Shown: positions 44,101 to 55,916 of the stretch, piece by piece
How positions within the stretch are numbered: position 1 is the first letter of the stretch
Layout of the letters: every line of letters starts with the position of its first letter
From: Diphasiastrum complanatum
Lineage: Eukaryota > Streptophyta > Lycopodiopsida > Lycopodiales > Lycopodiaceae
Assembly (NCBI GenBank): GCA_029204225.1
Contig: CM055112.1
Location: 42,607,433 to 42,671,432 of the forward strand
Reading direction: 5' to 3'
DNA length: 64,000 nucleotides
Translations under genes and position numbers: made by a program
The notes under the pieces: generated by a model
Told to the model about the DNA's origin: nothing
The model's input: only the letters and a program-made list of their open reading frames with translations
Database searches by the model: none

Positions 44101-44318
44101 TTGAAAAACATAAAATTTATAAAAAAAAATTTAAAAGTGTGAAAACTCAAAATTTTTAGTTTTTTTTTTGTTTTTTGTAATATCTATGAAATTGACTAAA
44201 AAAAAGTGATTTGACCATGCTGGAGTCAATTTCAGTCAGTTTTTTGGTCAACAGTAGTTCACTATGAGTTAATCTGATATTAACTAAATTTAGTAATTTC
44301 CAGGATAGATATATCGAG
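41190..44318. other. Gene-poor AT-rich region
   Basis: A 91-codon frame at 42481-42756 (MFLVRATTKLQEFTI start, Lys/Asn/Thr-rich) is the longest and matches nothing I recognise. A possible LTR fragment lies around 41800-42450, but borders could not be found. 44100-44200 is A/T homopolymer-rich. Confidence 0.5.
41459..41622. repeat. Tandem duplication, 82-bp unit
   Basis: Two adjacent copies, 41459-41540 and 41541-41622, start TTGCAAGCTCAAGTACTCG and differ at about two bases, so the duplication is recent. Confidence 0.95.
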
Positions 44319-45246
44319 ATGGCCGAAGAAACTTCAAATCAAGCTGCAAATCCAGGTGCACCATCTTATATGGTGATTTGTCAGCAGTTGAGTTCGGCAC
44401 TCAATGATATGATAATTGCAATCAGATGAGAGATCAGCAAATGGAGGTTCTATCGAATCAAGTCAAATTGATGTCTTCACCCAATCTCGGTTATCAACCG
44501 GACGTTTATGCGGACAAGAAGAAGGAGAAGAAACCGGAGGTCGTCGAGGACTGGCTAGCCAAGTGGAGTAATTACTTCAATCTGCACGGTGTTCCTGATG
44601 AGAAGAAAATTGAAAGTGTCATGTTATTCTTACGCAGCAAAGTGTCATCGTGGTGGCGAGATTTACCAGTGAAGCCAACTACCTGGGATGAGTTTGCGAA
44701 AGTTTTCAAGAGCTTTCGTAATTGCTGATGACGTGGACTATTACCTGAAGTTCGTAAACTACAAGATGGGTACAAAGAGTTTAGACTCTTATATCCAGGA
44801 ATTCATGGACCTATGGAATAGGGTTCCATCATTTGAGACGAAGTTGTCACTTTGGCAGTTTGACCTAGGTTTGCCAGCCGACTATCAGAATGAATGCAGG
44901 CGAAATGTGATTCAAAGCCTCGAGGATGCGTTTTGGATTGCGAAAGCATATGATTCCACAGTGGTGGCGTTCAGGAAACAGTTTGCGCAAATTTCAGCCA
45001 CTTTGAGAACCAAGAAGAGTAAGAAGCGCGGTCTAGATCAAGCAAAATATTTTGACAAATTAGATCAAGCAGCATCAAAACCCAGGAAGCTGAAGAGAAA
45101 GAGATTCAAGAAATCTATGTCCCGGGAAAAGGCTAAAAGAGAGAACTTATGTTTTGTCTGTAAGAAGCCTAGACATATGATGGAATTTTGTCCAGAAAGG
45201 AAGAAAATGTCTGCTCACATGATTGAAATCCCAAGAGGCAATTGGT
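44319..45246 (+). pseudogene. Gypsy-1 Gag
   Basis: It starts MAEETSNQAANPGAPSYM at 44319. After a frameshift near 44425 it continues through a retrotrans-gag-like region (EDWLAKWSNYFNLHGVPDEK, LRSKVSSWWRDL) to a stop at about 44728. The rest (from 44730) is in a third frame with KMGTKSLDSYIQEFMDLWNR and a Lys/Arg-rich segment. It ends with the zinc knuckle CFVCKKPRHMMEFC, which keeps Cys-Cys-His-Cys but has Arg at the usual Gly. At least three frames are needed to follow it, so it is not expressible. Confidence 0.8.
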
Positions 45247-45447
45247 AAGACTTTGGAAATTAACCGGACTGATTGTGAGTGTGAATGTTCTTTTAGTACT
45301 ACTTCTTTCTTGCCTAATGAACTTTTTCGTTTAATTGGCACCATTAAAGATCAAGAAGTGAGTATTTTATTGGAAAGTGGTTCAACTCATAATTTTATTA
45401 ATTCTCGTCTTGTGCAGAAACTCAGCTTGAAAACTGAAGCGATATAA
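45223..45447 (+). pseudogene. Gypsy-1 protease
   Basis: This is a retropepsin-like segment with ILLESGSTHNFINSRL. The position of the catalytic Asp is Glu, which would abolish or strongly reduce activity. It is short and ends in a stop at 45447, and the remaining protease sequence continues in the next frame. Confidence 0.7.
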
Positions 45448-45493
45448 AGATTATCTAGCTTCAGGAGCAGAGTTAGAGACTTGGAACGTAAAA

Positions 45494-46663
45494 GTGCCGA
45501 AGCTCCCAGTTTTGATGCAAGGACATACAAAATTAGTTAATTTTCATGTTTTAGACCTAGCTCATACTGATTTAATCTTAGGTTACGAATGGTTATTTAG
45601 TAAATTGCCTTCTCTGTTAACTGATTTTGAGAAGCATGTTCTCACTTTCAAGGAGGAAGATAAGGTAGTTACATTATTTGGCAGTATTTTTGTATGTCCG
45701 TTGGATCAGATTTCTACAGCTAATGAAATTGAAGCATTGGATTATTCTAAGTATGAAGTTTTTTCAATTTATGTTATTCCAGTTGTGGATGTTCCTGAAA
45801 TGAATCTAAATGGTTGTGAATTCTCAACAATTTTTAACTCAGTAAATTTAGATCATGAACAAGCAATGAAAGGACAGATCATAAATGAATTTAGGGATGT
45901 TATTCCATCTGAATTACCTCATCATTTACCACCGTCTAGGTCAGTAGACCATAAGATTGAGTTAATTCCAAGAAGTCAATCTATCTATAGGCAACCTTAT
46001 AGGTTCTCTCAGAAAGAGGAGACAAAGATTTCAAATCAAATAGAAAACTATCTGAGGATGGGACATATACAACCTAGTAAATCACCATGGGGCGCTCCTA
46101 TTCTTCTTAAAGCGAAGAAAGATGGAGGTTTCCGGATGTGTGTGGATTACAAGGGGCTTAATAAAGTGACTATAAAGAATAAATATCCATTACCTAGGAT
46201 GGATGACCTTGTAGATCGCTTGGGTGGAGCATGATATTTCACCAAGATAGATCTCAAGACAAGGTAGCATCAAATAAGGATTAAGTCGGAAGATGTTCAA
46301 AAGATAGGATTTCGTTCTTGATTTGGTCATTATGAATTTCTAGTGTCATTATTTGGATTTACGAATGCTCCAGCAACATTCCAGCAAATGATGAACGATT
46401 TATTTTGTCCATATTTGGGGAAGTTTGTGGTTGTATTCTTAGACGACATTCTCATTTATAGTAAATCCTTGGTGGAACACGTAGAACACTTAAAAATTGT
46501 CTTGATGAAAATCCGTCGGGAGTTACTCTATGCTAAAGGGTCCAAGTGTGAATTCTTTACGCAGGAAAAGAAATTGTTTGCTGTAATCCATGCACTTAAA
46601 ACCTGGAGACACTACTTGTATGGTAGTAAGTTTGTAGTGGTATACGGATCACCAGCCTCTTAA
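45494..46663 (+). pseudogene. Gypsy-1 reverse transcriptase and RNase H remnant
   Basis: The first frame (45494-46234) runs from the end of protease through [20 protein letters not shown] and [21 protein letters not shown] stop at about 46232 and two more follow, then the palm continues ([17 protein letters not shown], catalytic [10 protein letters not shown]). At about 46560 the sequence jumps from the RT thumb start to [20 protein letters not shown]. The thumb and the first half of RNase H are therefore deleted. Remnants of the end of RNase H and the connection to integrase persist to about 46800 with further stops. Confidence 0.85.
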
Positions 46664-46918
46664 GTATTTTTGTAATCAACATGATCTTCGGAGGAGAAAA
46701 GCTCGATGGGCTTGATTGATGCAAGAATTCGATCATGAAATCCGTTACATAAGAGGCAGCTCTAATCAAGTTGCAGATGCTCTTAGTTGTATCAGTGAAC
46801 TGAATGAGTTGTCATTGACCCAAATTTTTACGGATCTATATCTTTCGCTGAGAGGAAAAAATATGAATTAGATTCCCATTTTGGTCACATTTGAAACATT
46901 GTTCAGACCGAAAGAAAT

Positions 46919-48018
46919 GTGGACAGTGTCGAGTCAGAAACACAGGGGACTCAACTAACTAAGAAAGATAAGAAGATTGTGAAACAGTTCACCATTCAAG
47001 ATGGATTACTATTTTGGAATGGGAAAGTTTGCGTACCTGGTGATGATGAGCTCAAGCAGAAGATTTTGTTTGAATGTCATGACATACCCTATGCAGGACA
47101 TCCCGGTATACACAGGACTCTGGACTTGGTTAAAAGAAAATTTTATTGGCCAAAGCTCAAGCCATATATCGAGTCATATGTTGTTAAATGCAAGCCCTAT
47201 CAACTAGCAAAGGCTGAATGCCATAAGGCTGGTGGTTTGCTGCATCCGTTAGATATCCCAGATAAGAAATGGGAAAGCATATCTATGGATTTTGTAGTTG
47301 GACTTCCCAAGACCCAACGACAAAATGATTCTATTTGGGTTGTAATGGATCGGTTAACTAGTTAGCTGCATTCATACCAGTCAAGTCAACTATAAAGGCT
47401 TCTGATTTATCCCAGATCTTTGTTGAAAGATTATTTCGGTTGTATGGTCCGCCAAGTGACATTGTCAGTGATAGAGATCTTAAGCTCACAAGTCACTTTT
47501 GGTCAGCAGTATTCCATAAACTAGAAACTTCTTTGAGTTTAAGTTCTTCTGATCATCCTGAATCAGATGGCCAGACAAAAAGGACTGATCAAACTATGGA
47601 AGATATTTTGAGGACATATGTTTCTCACAGACAATCTCATTGGAAAGATTATCTCCCACTGGTTGAGTTTGCATATAATAGTATAAAACATTATGCTACA
47701 AGTTACAATCATTTTATGCTTATGTACGGTTTCCAACCTAGATCTCCAGTAAATGTTTAGACGAAGTCTGTTAAGATTTATAAGGTTGCTGATTTTTTGC
47801 ATGATATGCAAGAAATGTTGCAAGTGGCTAAGGATAGTATCCGAAGTGCTCAGGATAGAGATAAATACTATACCGATCTTAAGAGATCTCCAAGAGATTT
47901 TGAAGTTGATGACTGGACATATCTTAGGATTTCAAAAGATTCTAAGACGTTACGTATAGGGAAGCATTATAAGTTGTCTACCCATTATTGTGGACCTTTC
48001 AGGATTGTACGTAGATAG
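46919..48018 (+). pseudogene. Gypsy-1 integrase
   Basis: It contains the zinc domain (YAGHPGIHRTLDLVKRKFYW), but the Cys pair reads CKPY where a second Cys is expected. The catalytic core follows as SMDFVVGLPKTQRQNDSIWV, a stop after DRLTS (47365), then YGPPSDIVSDRDLKLTSHFW and SSDHPESDGQTKRTDQTMED with the usual Asp, Asp and Glu. A stop at 47758 is followed by a C-terminal segment to 48018 (KHYKLSTHYCGPFRIV). No chromodomain is evident. Confidence 0.85.
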
Positions 48019-49506
48019 CATAAAAAAGAATTTCTTGAATTTTAGTTTCTAAGGATAGAAACAGTTTAAGGAGGGAAGAATATTATGTCCATGACCAGTA
48101 CATAGGATACAATATTCTCCTAGTCTTGGATACATAGTACTCCAGTGAAACAAGCTATTAGTTATGCCACATCATACTAGACGTGACTTAAAACTAGCTA
48201 ATATCCTTGTGAGGCCCAAAACACACTAAATGGAGTTTAGACAAGGTATGAAATAGTGTATGCATGTGTAGAGTTATCAATAGCAATTCTATGAATAGTT
48301 GGTCCATGCATAGGACTCTATTCTAGGTGAATCTATGTATAGGAAACATAGGGCTATGCATGGCTATGTGCCCATGATGCTTTTGGCTCTATATAAGAGG
48401 TCCAAACTCGTCCTACTACACATCATGGTTCTTGATTCATTGCCAAGCTCTCACTCTACATTCATGCTTCTTGTTCCTTGGCTTGGGGGTGAGGCTTCTA
48501 GAGATTGGTTGGATGCTTCTACTTGGTTGGGTGGTTTCTCCACAGTGTATTATCCTTTGTGTTTAGGATTTGCAAGCAGGATCTAAGGAGCTTCCCTTAT
48601 AAGAAGATAGGAAATTCACATCAAATTATGTATTTTAAATTTGGAAGATATAAAGCTTAAAATTCAGCATTCCAGTTGAGTACATTAGATTCTAATTTGT
48701 CAACCTTCTACTCTATAACTTAGATAGTGGCTAGTCTGAATCATTTATCTTTTTGGCTATCGGTAATTGTAGAGGCAAGATGAGAGATAGATTCTATTAT
48801 CAGGCATTAATCATAATATTGTCAATCTCATTTTTCAAAATTTTCAACAAAAATAATTCATGTTTTTGTATAGGCCTTCCTAATTTCTTGTGAATCTCAA
48901 TGTAATTGATCATAACCATGATTCAAAGGGTGCTTAAGTGCAAAAACAAGTGATTTAGATCATGCCACATGTCAACAATTATAGGTCTTGATGAGTCAAA
49001 ATCATATCTAGAGCTTTGGCTTTCAAATAAGAGACAACTTTTGCTAGATGGGCGAGTCTTAATGTCGTGTCAACAATATAAAAAAAAACTAATCTACCAA
49101 ATCATAATTATCTATAATTATTAAACTTGTTATAAATGATATCGATTATGTGGAGTCCATGATGGACACTGTTTGCATTCACACATGCTCAGCTATAGTT
49201 GACAGTCAGTTAGACAAGATTAGTCCGAGTCATGACCTCGGACCCTATCTTGGGACGAATAGGGGAGTGAATCTTCTTGATGTTTACTAGAGTGATGTTA
49301 TACATGTACTGATTTTGAATGAAACTATGATATTCATTTCTAGTTTTCTCTAATCTGGATTGCAACACTTTTGTCTTTGCTCTACATTCACTTTTGCTTG
49401 CCTCTGCTCTACTCTAATTTACATTAGTCTGTTACTAAAATGCATGCCCGCCCATTGGCGGCGGGTAGGCAAATTCAAAATATAAGGGTGGCTAGAAAGC
49501 AACCTG
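48019..49506 (+). other. Gypsy-1 3' flank, possible decayed LTR
   Basis: No coding signal. A purine tract AAGGAGGGAAGAA (48068-48080) precedes TGTCCATGACC, a plausible LTR start. The end may lie near 49435 but cannot be verified without a second copy. Confidence 0.4.
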
Positions 49507-49510
49507 CCCC

Positions 49511-49541
<31 letters not shown>

Positions 49542-49563
49542 ACAGACACACACACACACACCC
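49507..49563. repeat. Poly-C run plus (CA)n microsatellite
   Basis: About 21 consecutive C are followed by about 17 CA units with one GA interruption. The exact length is likely to be unreliable. Confidence 0.95.
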
Positions 49564-49920
49564 CTCCATTGTCCCAGCCCCTGCCCGTGGCCTTGGCCTA
49601 CCCCTTCTTGAGGCCTCTTTTATTAGTGGAAAAAAAAAACATCCGGGCAGCTACCCCCCGGAAACCCAATTCTTTTAGTATATATAGATGCACACCAGAA
49701 GGACTACACATATGGAGATCCTACATAGGTTATAAGCCCACACTCAAGCATAGGTGCATTTGCGATTAGGCAGGTCTAACATATCGTTCAACATCGTAAA
49801 GGTAAAGCTCATACACAGAGACTCACATCATGCATGCCATTGACAATAGAAAAAAAGACACGTTCAAACACGGTGCAGTCAAAGTCATGACTCATATCTC
49901 CAAAAGATTTATGATCAAGG

Positions 49921-51063
49921 ATGGATTTTGAACAGCGCAATGTGATAGATCCAAGAATCATCGAAAAGTTTGAATCGGACAACTACAATACTTGGAGCTG
50001 GAAAATGAAAATGTTGTTGAAAGAGATGGAGCTATGGGGCATTGTGAGTGGATTTAAATTTATTGAAATGGATGACGAAGGGCAACCCAGAGATCGGTTG
50101 ACTTGGTAACTACGAAAGAAATCAAGGTGTTCATGTTGATTTGCTTATTACTTGGGGATTCTTTAGCCTCTCAAGAGCAAACAACAACCTCAGAAAAAGA
50201 AGTATGAAATCTTTTGAAGGGATTTTATGAAGTGAAGGGGGTGGTTGGCGTCCCACTACTTCAGAGGCAACTATTTAGTCCTAAGATGTCAGAGGGAGAA
50301 GACATGGCAAATCACTTGCATAAACTCAAGGCCATTGCAAAATACATGGAATCCACTAGAGAATCGGACGTTGAAAAATACCAATCTATTTATACAATAC
50401 TAAATAGCATTCCAAGAGCTATGACTTGCTTATTAAGGGATGGAGGAAAAGCTTGGGATTGAATTTGTCACCACAAAGTTCCTTCATGAAAAAAGTAGAA
50501 GGAAAATGGATATTGTTTAGGAGGAGGTAGCGTTGTTTAACAAAATCAAGAACGTGAGATTCCAAGATAGGCCATAACAGTCCTCACATGACCCACTCTC
50601 AAGCAAAACAATAAAACAAAATTGGGAAGGGAAGAAAGTAGACCGTAAAATGTTTCTGCTGTGATCAAGTGGGTCACATTGTCAAATATTGTTTCGAGAA
50701 GAGTGAAGACCTAAAGAACAAGGGAATGGCACAAGCGAATGTGGTGGAAGAAGAAGAGACGAGACAATTGTGACTTTCATGGCCATAGATGTGTCAGGTT
50801 ATATAGGAAATGGCAGAGGTGGATGATAGAAGGAAGTGCATAGCATGAAAAGTGATGGCATAGGCCATGAGGGCTCATTTGACAAGGGTTGCTATCTGAA
50901 CTCATCCACCACCTCACACATGACTTTCAATAGAGATGCATTTACCTCTTATCAGGCAATACCAGATGGCAAAGAGGTCATGGTTGGTAATAAGAGGACA
51001 ATCATAGTGATTGGTAAAGGAACTCTATCTTTGTGGTTAGGGGTATTTCTTGTAAATAAATAA
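49921..51063 (+). pseudogene. Copia-3 relic: Gag and protease only
   Basis: Gag starts MDFEQRNVIDPRIIEKFESD and shows the DNYNTWSWKMKMLLKE segment typical of Copia Gag N termini. It stops at 50107. A second piece (50214-50462) carries the helical Gag region. The zinc knuckle CFCCDQVGHIVKYC lies at about 50656-50697. The protease segment (50836-51063) reads CYLNSSTTSHMTFNR, with Asn in place of the catalytic Asp. Integrase and RT are absent. No LTRs were identified. It differs clearly from Copia-1 and Copia-2 in sequence. Confidence 0.75.
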
Positions 51064-51802
51064 ATTTAGCCAATAAATAGAAAATTAGGCGCAAGGGCCA
51101 TGGCATCCTGTCATGCATAAGCCCATAGCCCAATGAGCACATGTAATATATTGTTTTATGGAATAAAATAGACTTGGGCCATGTAAATAAAATAATGTAA
51201 AAGGCCCAAAGTTTAAGTTGAATAAGTTTTGTTTAAGTTCAAAGTAGTAGTCAAAGTCAAAGTGGTGGTAGGTTGAGTGTGTCTCTTTGTGCACCTTATA
51301 TTTAGTTGTGTTTCTTAAGAAGGGCTAGGATTTCAATCCTTCCCTCAATGTAGTAGCCAATAGAAACAAAGAGGCAAGGGCCTCTCCAAGAATAAAAAGA
51401 CACCTCTTTTGCTCCATTTTACATGCTAATTGAAAGGAGGAAACTCTACCAGTTTGAGTATTCAAGCATCCTCATGTGCTATTGCTTCCTTATCTAATGC
51501 TTTTAAAAATTGCCATTTTTCCATGTTTTGCTATTTCCATGGCTTATGTTTCTAATGTTTCTCCATTAGATTATAGCTTTAGCAAATGAGCTACCTCCCT
51601 CTACCTCTTATCTCTTCCCTCTCTTTCACTACTAATGATGATGGTCTTTGTGTGAAGAGTGTTAGGATTGGGGGTTAGTGTTAGTTTTTAGTAGAAAAGC
51701 AACTAAAAGTAGTCAACTAAATTTAGTTAGAGATCTATCCTAGAGGATCTAACCCTTCTTGACAGGTGGAGGGCTGCTTACACTATATCTACGATCCTAT
51801 AG
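51064..51802 (+). repeat. Gypsy-2 5' LTR, probable
   Basis: This sequence lies directly before the Asp-type primer site and is homologous to the minus-strand block at 59760-60260. Both share CTTTTTATA-like, TAGTTTTTAG and CTAACCCTTCTTGACAGG segments. The 5' border was not found. The end is close to CTGCTTACA at about 51782. Confidence 0.6.
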
Positions 51803-51820
51803 TGGCGCCGTTGCTGGGGA
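51803..51820 (+). other. Gypsy-2 primer binding site (tRNA-Asp type)
   Basis: TGGCGCCGTTGCTGGGGA is the site used by Tat/Athila-type Gypsy elements (tRNA-Asp), with one difference from the usual form. Confidence 0.85.
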
Positions 51821-52989
51821 TAGCTACTAGTAACTAATTTAGTTGTTATTCTAGTGTGTTAGAAGGGGTTTTGGGGTAGTTTAGAGCATCATTGCTCAAA
51901 ACTGCATTTTGCCCATTGAACCCCAAGATCATCGAATAGAAGAGGGCGCAATATCATCTCTTATCATTATCATCAAGGGGTACCTAATGCGGCACCACGG
52001 TTTGGAGCATCACTGAACCAGTAATGCATGGCATTACCAACACCACCAGGACAACCAACAATCAAGTGGACCAAATAAACTTGACGGCAGCAGAACACGA
52101 CGTTCCACCCCAACCGAGCAACAATGGTGGTATGGACCGAGCCATATGTTGATCCGGCCATCAAAGAGTACTTTGCTACATATGCTGCCCAACTCAGAGC
52201 CAAGGTGGGAGAATTTACGGCTGCTACGGATGCGAAGAAGGGCATAGAATTGTCAAATGTCCCCATACGGGCATGTACATGCATTGCTAGAAGAATTGCC
52301 CACTACGTCTTGGAGCTAGTGCACTTGTGAACTTGATCACGTTGTAGGCAGCAACAACTTCAAGAAGGCTGTCACAAAATTCCCCTATTTTCCATGTTCT
52401 AGTGCTAGCAGTCACATGAGCCCAGAAATGAAAGGGGTTAGCACCATCACCACCACGATCAGTATCAATAGCAGATGATCAACCTTCTGCAGCAGGATCA
52501 TATCCTAACGCCAAGAAAGAAGAACAACAATATCAGAGAATATGCCATTGGATACAAGAAGCCCATGCAAAGGAAGCTACACAAGCCAAGGTAAAACCTA
52601 TAGTACCTCTAGCCATAGAAGTTCCAGGACCACCAGCAGGCTCACCACCAAGAATAAATCTTAATGATTGTTTGCATCATCAGGAATTACCATTCCAAAT
52701 GGAAGGTTCCATAGACAGAACTTCTCACAAGTCTTTTGACTAGTAGAATGAACTCTCAGAGAGTTCCTGCAAATTGTGCCACAAGCGAAGAGCGTTGTTA
52801 CTGAGTGGTTGAACTCAAAACTTGTACCAACATCAAAAGAACACTTGTATTGTGCCGGTGATGAGGGAAAAAGTAACTCCTCAACATTGGAGTAGTGCGG
52901 GAGAGTGAGCAACACAACATCATCATGCCTATCAAGCACAAGTGATATGAGGACGAAGCAAAAATGGTAGATGCAGAATCGGGAGTCAA

Positions 52990-54140
52990 CCTAATCTCCA
53001 CTACTTTATACCAGAAATGGGGTTTACAAGGACTGAAGCTGGCAAAATGTGCTATCAACTAGCTGACCAGTCTTGCATTAAACCAAAAGGTATAGTTGAA
53101 GATATTATAGAGAAGATAGCAGGAGTGCAATTTGTGATCACCTTCGTGGTGATGGAAATTCTAGAATCCCCTTTCGCCTATCGAGTTCTACTGGGAAGAC
53201 CTTGGGAACCTAGCTGAACTTGGTGAAGAAGAGAAGATCATTCATGTGGGAGCATAGTTGATGCCCACTCAATTCACAAGGCTACATAATCTATTGGTGG
53301 AATACAAAGACTGTTTTTCATGGATGGATAAAGACCTAAAGGGTATACCACCAACCGTAGTCCAATTGACAATACCCTTGGTGGATGGAGCAGTCCCCAA
53401 GGTGATCCGTTACTATTGTTGCAATCCTAGCTATACATAGTTAATCAAACAGGAGTTACATAAGCTGCTTGATGCTGATTTCATTTATGAAATCGAGCAT
53501 ACAAAATGGGTATCACCGATAGTCATAGTACCCAAAAAAAAAAGACAGAAATTTGTGTAAATCTAAAGACACTGAATGTGGTTACAAAGAAGGATCACTT
53601 CACAAAGAGTGTCCTATATTGATTGGCTAGAGCAGAAGCTTACAGGTTTTTGGACGACTTCAGCGGCTACAATCAAGTGAAGATCGCACTTGAAGATCAA
53701 CACAAGACAACATTCACCACATAATGAGAAAGTTATGCCTATAAGGTAATGCCATTTGGACTTTGCAATGCCCCCAGTACCTTCTAGAGAGTTATGTAAG
53801 CGACATTCAAAGAGTACCTGCAAAAGTTTCTGGAGATATTCCTGGATGATCTGTGCATGCACGAGCATAACAATGAGCACTTATCTCATTTCAAGAAGGT
53901 GTTAATTCAATGTCGCAAGTACCAAATCTCCTTGTCAATCTTGGGTGACACATGGCCTCATTTTGGGCCACATTGTGTCAAGATACGGAATCACCACTGA
54001 TCTATAAAAGATAAGAGTCATTGTTGATCTGCCACCGCCATGGATGATTTGCGAAGTCTACATTTTCATGGGCCATGCTAGCTACTATCGGATCTTCGTT
54101 CTAGATTTTATGGAGTTAGCAAGGCCAATCTACAAGCTCA
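52990..54140 (+). pseudogene. Gypsy-2 protease end and reverse transcriptase
   Basis: A protease-like end (53017-53217, IVEDIIEKIAGVQFVITFVV, then LLGRPWE) precedes RT. RT shows LLVEYKDCFSWMDKDLKGIP, a stop after NPSYT (53438-53440), FIYEIEHTKWVSPIVIVPKK and EAYRFLDDFSGYNQVKIALE. It continues with YKVMPFGLCNAPSTF, then two stops, and the catalytic region EIFLDDLCMH, where the usual DD pair is present. The thumb region (53930-54140) needs a frame change. It would copy element RNA; this copy is dead. Confidence 0.85.
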
Positions 54141-54484
54141 TCATGGAACCACATTGGACGGAGGAAGCCTTATAGGCTTTCCAGAAGCTTAAAGATGCAT
54201 TGGTCTCAGCGCCAATCTTATGACCACCCAATTGGACAATCGAATTCCATGTGCATACAGACACATCAAAGTATGCAGTTGGAGCCATCTTGACCCAGCC
54301 AGGAGAGTGCAAAAATAATTTCCCAATCCGATTTGTTAGCCGACAACTTGGTGAATCGAAAATGAACTATTCAGCCATAGAACAAGAAGCACTTGCAATG
54401 ATTTTTGTGGTGAAGAAATTTCAACACTATTTGATGGCCACCACTTTTCATTTTACACAAACCATCAACCCTTGCTATATCTAG
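54141..54484 (+). pseudogene. Gypsy-2 RNase H
   Basis: After stops in the connection, the frame from about 54230 reads FHVHTDTSKYAVGAILTQPG, then NYSAIEQEALAMIFVVKKFQ and HYLMATTFHFTQT. These are RNase H hallmarks including the first Asp and the Glu, before a stop at 54482-54484. Confidence 0.8.
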
Positions 54485-54592
54485 TAAATAAAACTTGCAA
54501 CATGGAATGGATCACACGATGGTTGCTTCTATTATTGGAGTTTGATTTCATGATAGTGTTATGCAAGGGAAAGCAGCACTACATGACAAATC

Positions 54593-55400
54593 ATGTGTCG
54601 CGGCCTTAAGGGAAAGGAAATCACACTCCAACCCAATGACGAGCTGCTTGTCTTGTTTTATGTTGACATAGTATCGGATTTGGCCGCTGATATAGTTGAA
54701 TATTCAATGCAGGGCCAACTAGACAAGCCTTTACCAAAGGTGGAACAACGAAAGCTAATACATAGAGCCATACCTTACCAGCTGATTGATGACCATTTAT
54801 ATCGACGAGGATCAGACAACATCCTCAAAAGGTGTGTCACCTAGATAATATCATTATCACATGATTTAAGAAATGGGGATTGGACTATATTGGTCCCATC
54901 CACCCGGCAAAGAAAAGCTCACAAGCCCGATATATCATCGTGGCTATAGATTATCTAACCAAGTGGGTAAAAGCCAAAGTAGCGCGAGTGGCTGATGCTA
55001 GGACTACTGCCAAATTTCTATATGAACATATTATTGTGCGCTTTAGATGCCCGGTGGAGGTAGTCAGTGATTGTGAAAATCATTTTATCAATGATATTGT
55101 CAAGGTTCTATTGGAAGAATTCTTTGTGATCCATCGATTCAGCATGGCATATTATCCTCAAGGTAACAGGTAGACAAAATCATCCAACAAGATCTTGTGT
55201 AGCATTATCACGAAAATAGTCGAAGCTAACAGATCTAATTGGGAACATAAGCTACATGCTGCTTTGTGGCATTCATGACAACATACAAGGGAAGCACTTA
55301 TCAGACACCATTGCAATTGGTTTATAGTCAAGATGCAGTAATGCTAGTGGAGTTTTTGGTACCTTCACTGAGGGTTGTTGTTACAACTCCCTAAGATCTC
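54593..55400 (+). pseudogene. Gypsy-2 integrase
   Basis: An upstream linker ends PYQLIDDHLYRRGSDNILKR. The zinc domain appears largely deleted (54840-54880). The catalytic core has MDYIGPIHPAKKSSQARYII, DYLTKWVKAKVA and PVEVVSDCENHFIND, then a stop after YYPQGNR (55171-55173). The second Asp is followed by Cys rather than the usual small residue. Remnants continue to about 55400 (EANRSNWEHKLHAALW). Confidence 0.82.
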
Positions 55401-55916
55401 TGACTGCCTTGAAGGTTACTGCACACCCCATACCAGTGACGACACACTGTATTCGCCCATCCATAGGGTCACAACAGACCTACCCCCATGCATTGGAGCT
55501 ATCGACATAGGCATGCCCAGTTGAGCCTCCTACGATAACTGGCATCCCAGCCATCGCACTCGGCTCTCCCTGGCATACATCTCCTAGCCTAGAGATATGC
55601 ATGTGCTCTCCATCCACCAACTCCCGGTTAGACTGAGTGAATGGCAAAAGGGAAACTCCACCACTATATAGACATAGCATAGTGGGTCCCATCAAGCGGT
55701 CCTATCGGTGACATGTGACCACCTAAGATGGTGACGCGTGGCACCCAAACATGTTGATAATGCTAGACCTGCGTCATGCCCCTTGCGAGGCCATTACTAA
55801 AGGGTGTATTGTTATGGTACATAACATTCCCTCCTCCATAAAAACTTCTTTCTATGGGAAAAATGTTACATACCTATGTAACTAGTAGTACTTCAGACCC
55901 CTACTAGTCCATTTAG
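55401..55916. other. Spacer between Gypsy-2 and Gypsy-3
   Basis: No coding signal was found. It may include a decayed LTR, but no second copy is present in the window. Confidence 0.4.

Larger units (their letters stand above)
44319..48018 (+). mobile_element. Gypsy-1: degenerate Ty3/Gypsy element
   Basis: Gag, zinc knuckle, protease, RT, remnant RNase H and integrase occur in the Ty3/Gypsy order, that is integrase last. Many stops and frameshifts occur, and most of RNase H is deleted. A purine-rich tract (48068-48080) follows. A 3' LTR may begin near 48086 at TGTCCATGACC, but no matching 5' LTR was found, so borders are those of the coding part only. Confidence 0.85.
51803..55400 (+). mobile_element. 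Gypsy-2: degenerate Tat/Athila-type element
   Basis: The Asp-type primer site and the RT and integrase sequence style place it with Tat/Athila-like Gypsy elements. A gag-like part (about 52100-52330) is poorly preserved. No 3' LTR or polypurine tract was identified after 55400. At least seven of its nonsense codons sit where Gln or Arg would be expected, consistent with C-to-T change. Confidence 0.8.

Noticed and set aside
49440-49769. 109-codon frame with a Pro/His/Thr tract
   Set aside because: It is created by the poly-C and CA repeat; the flanks show no coding character.
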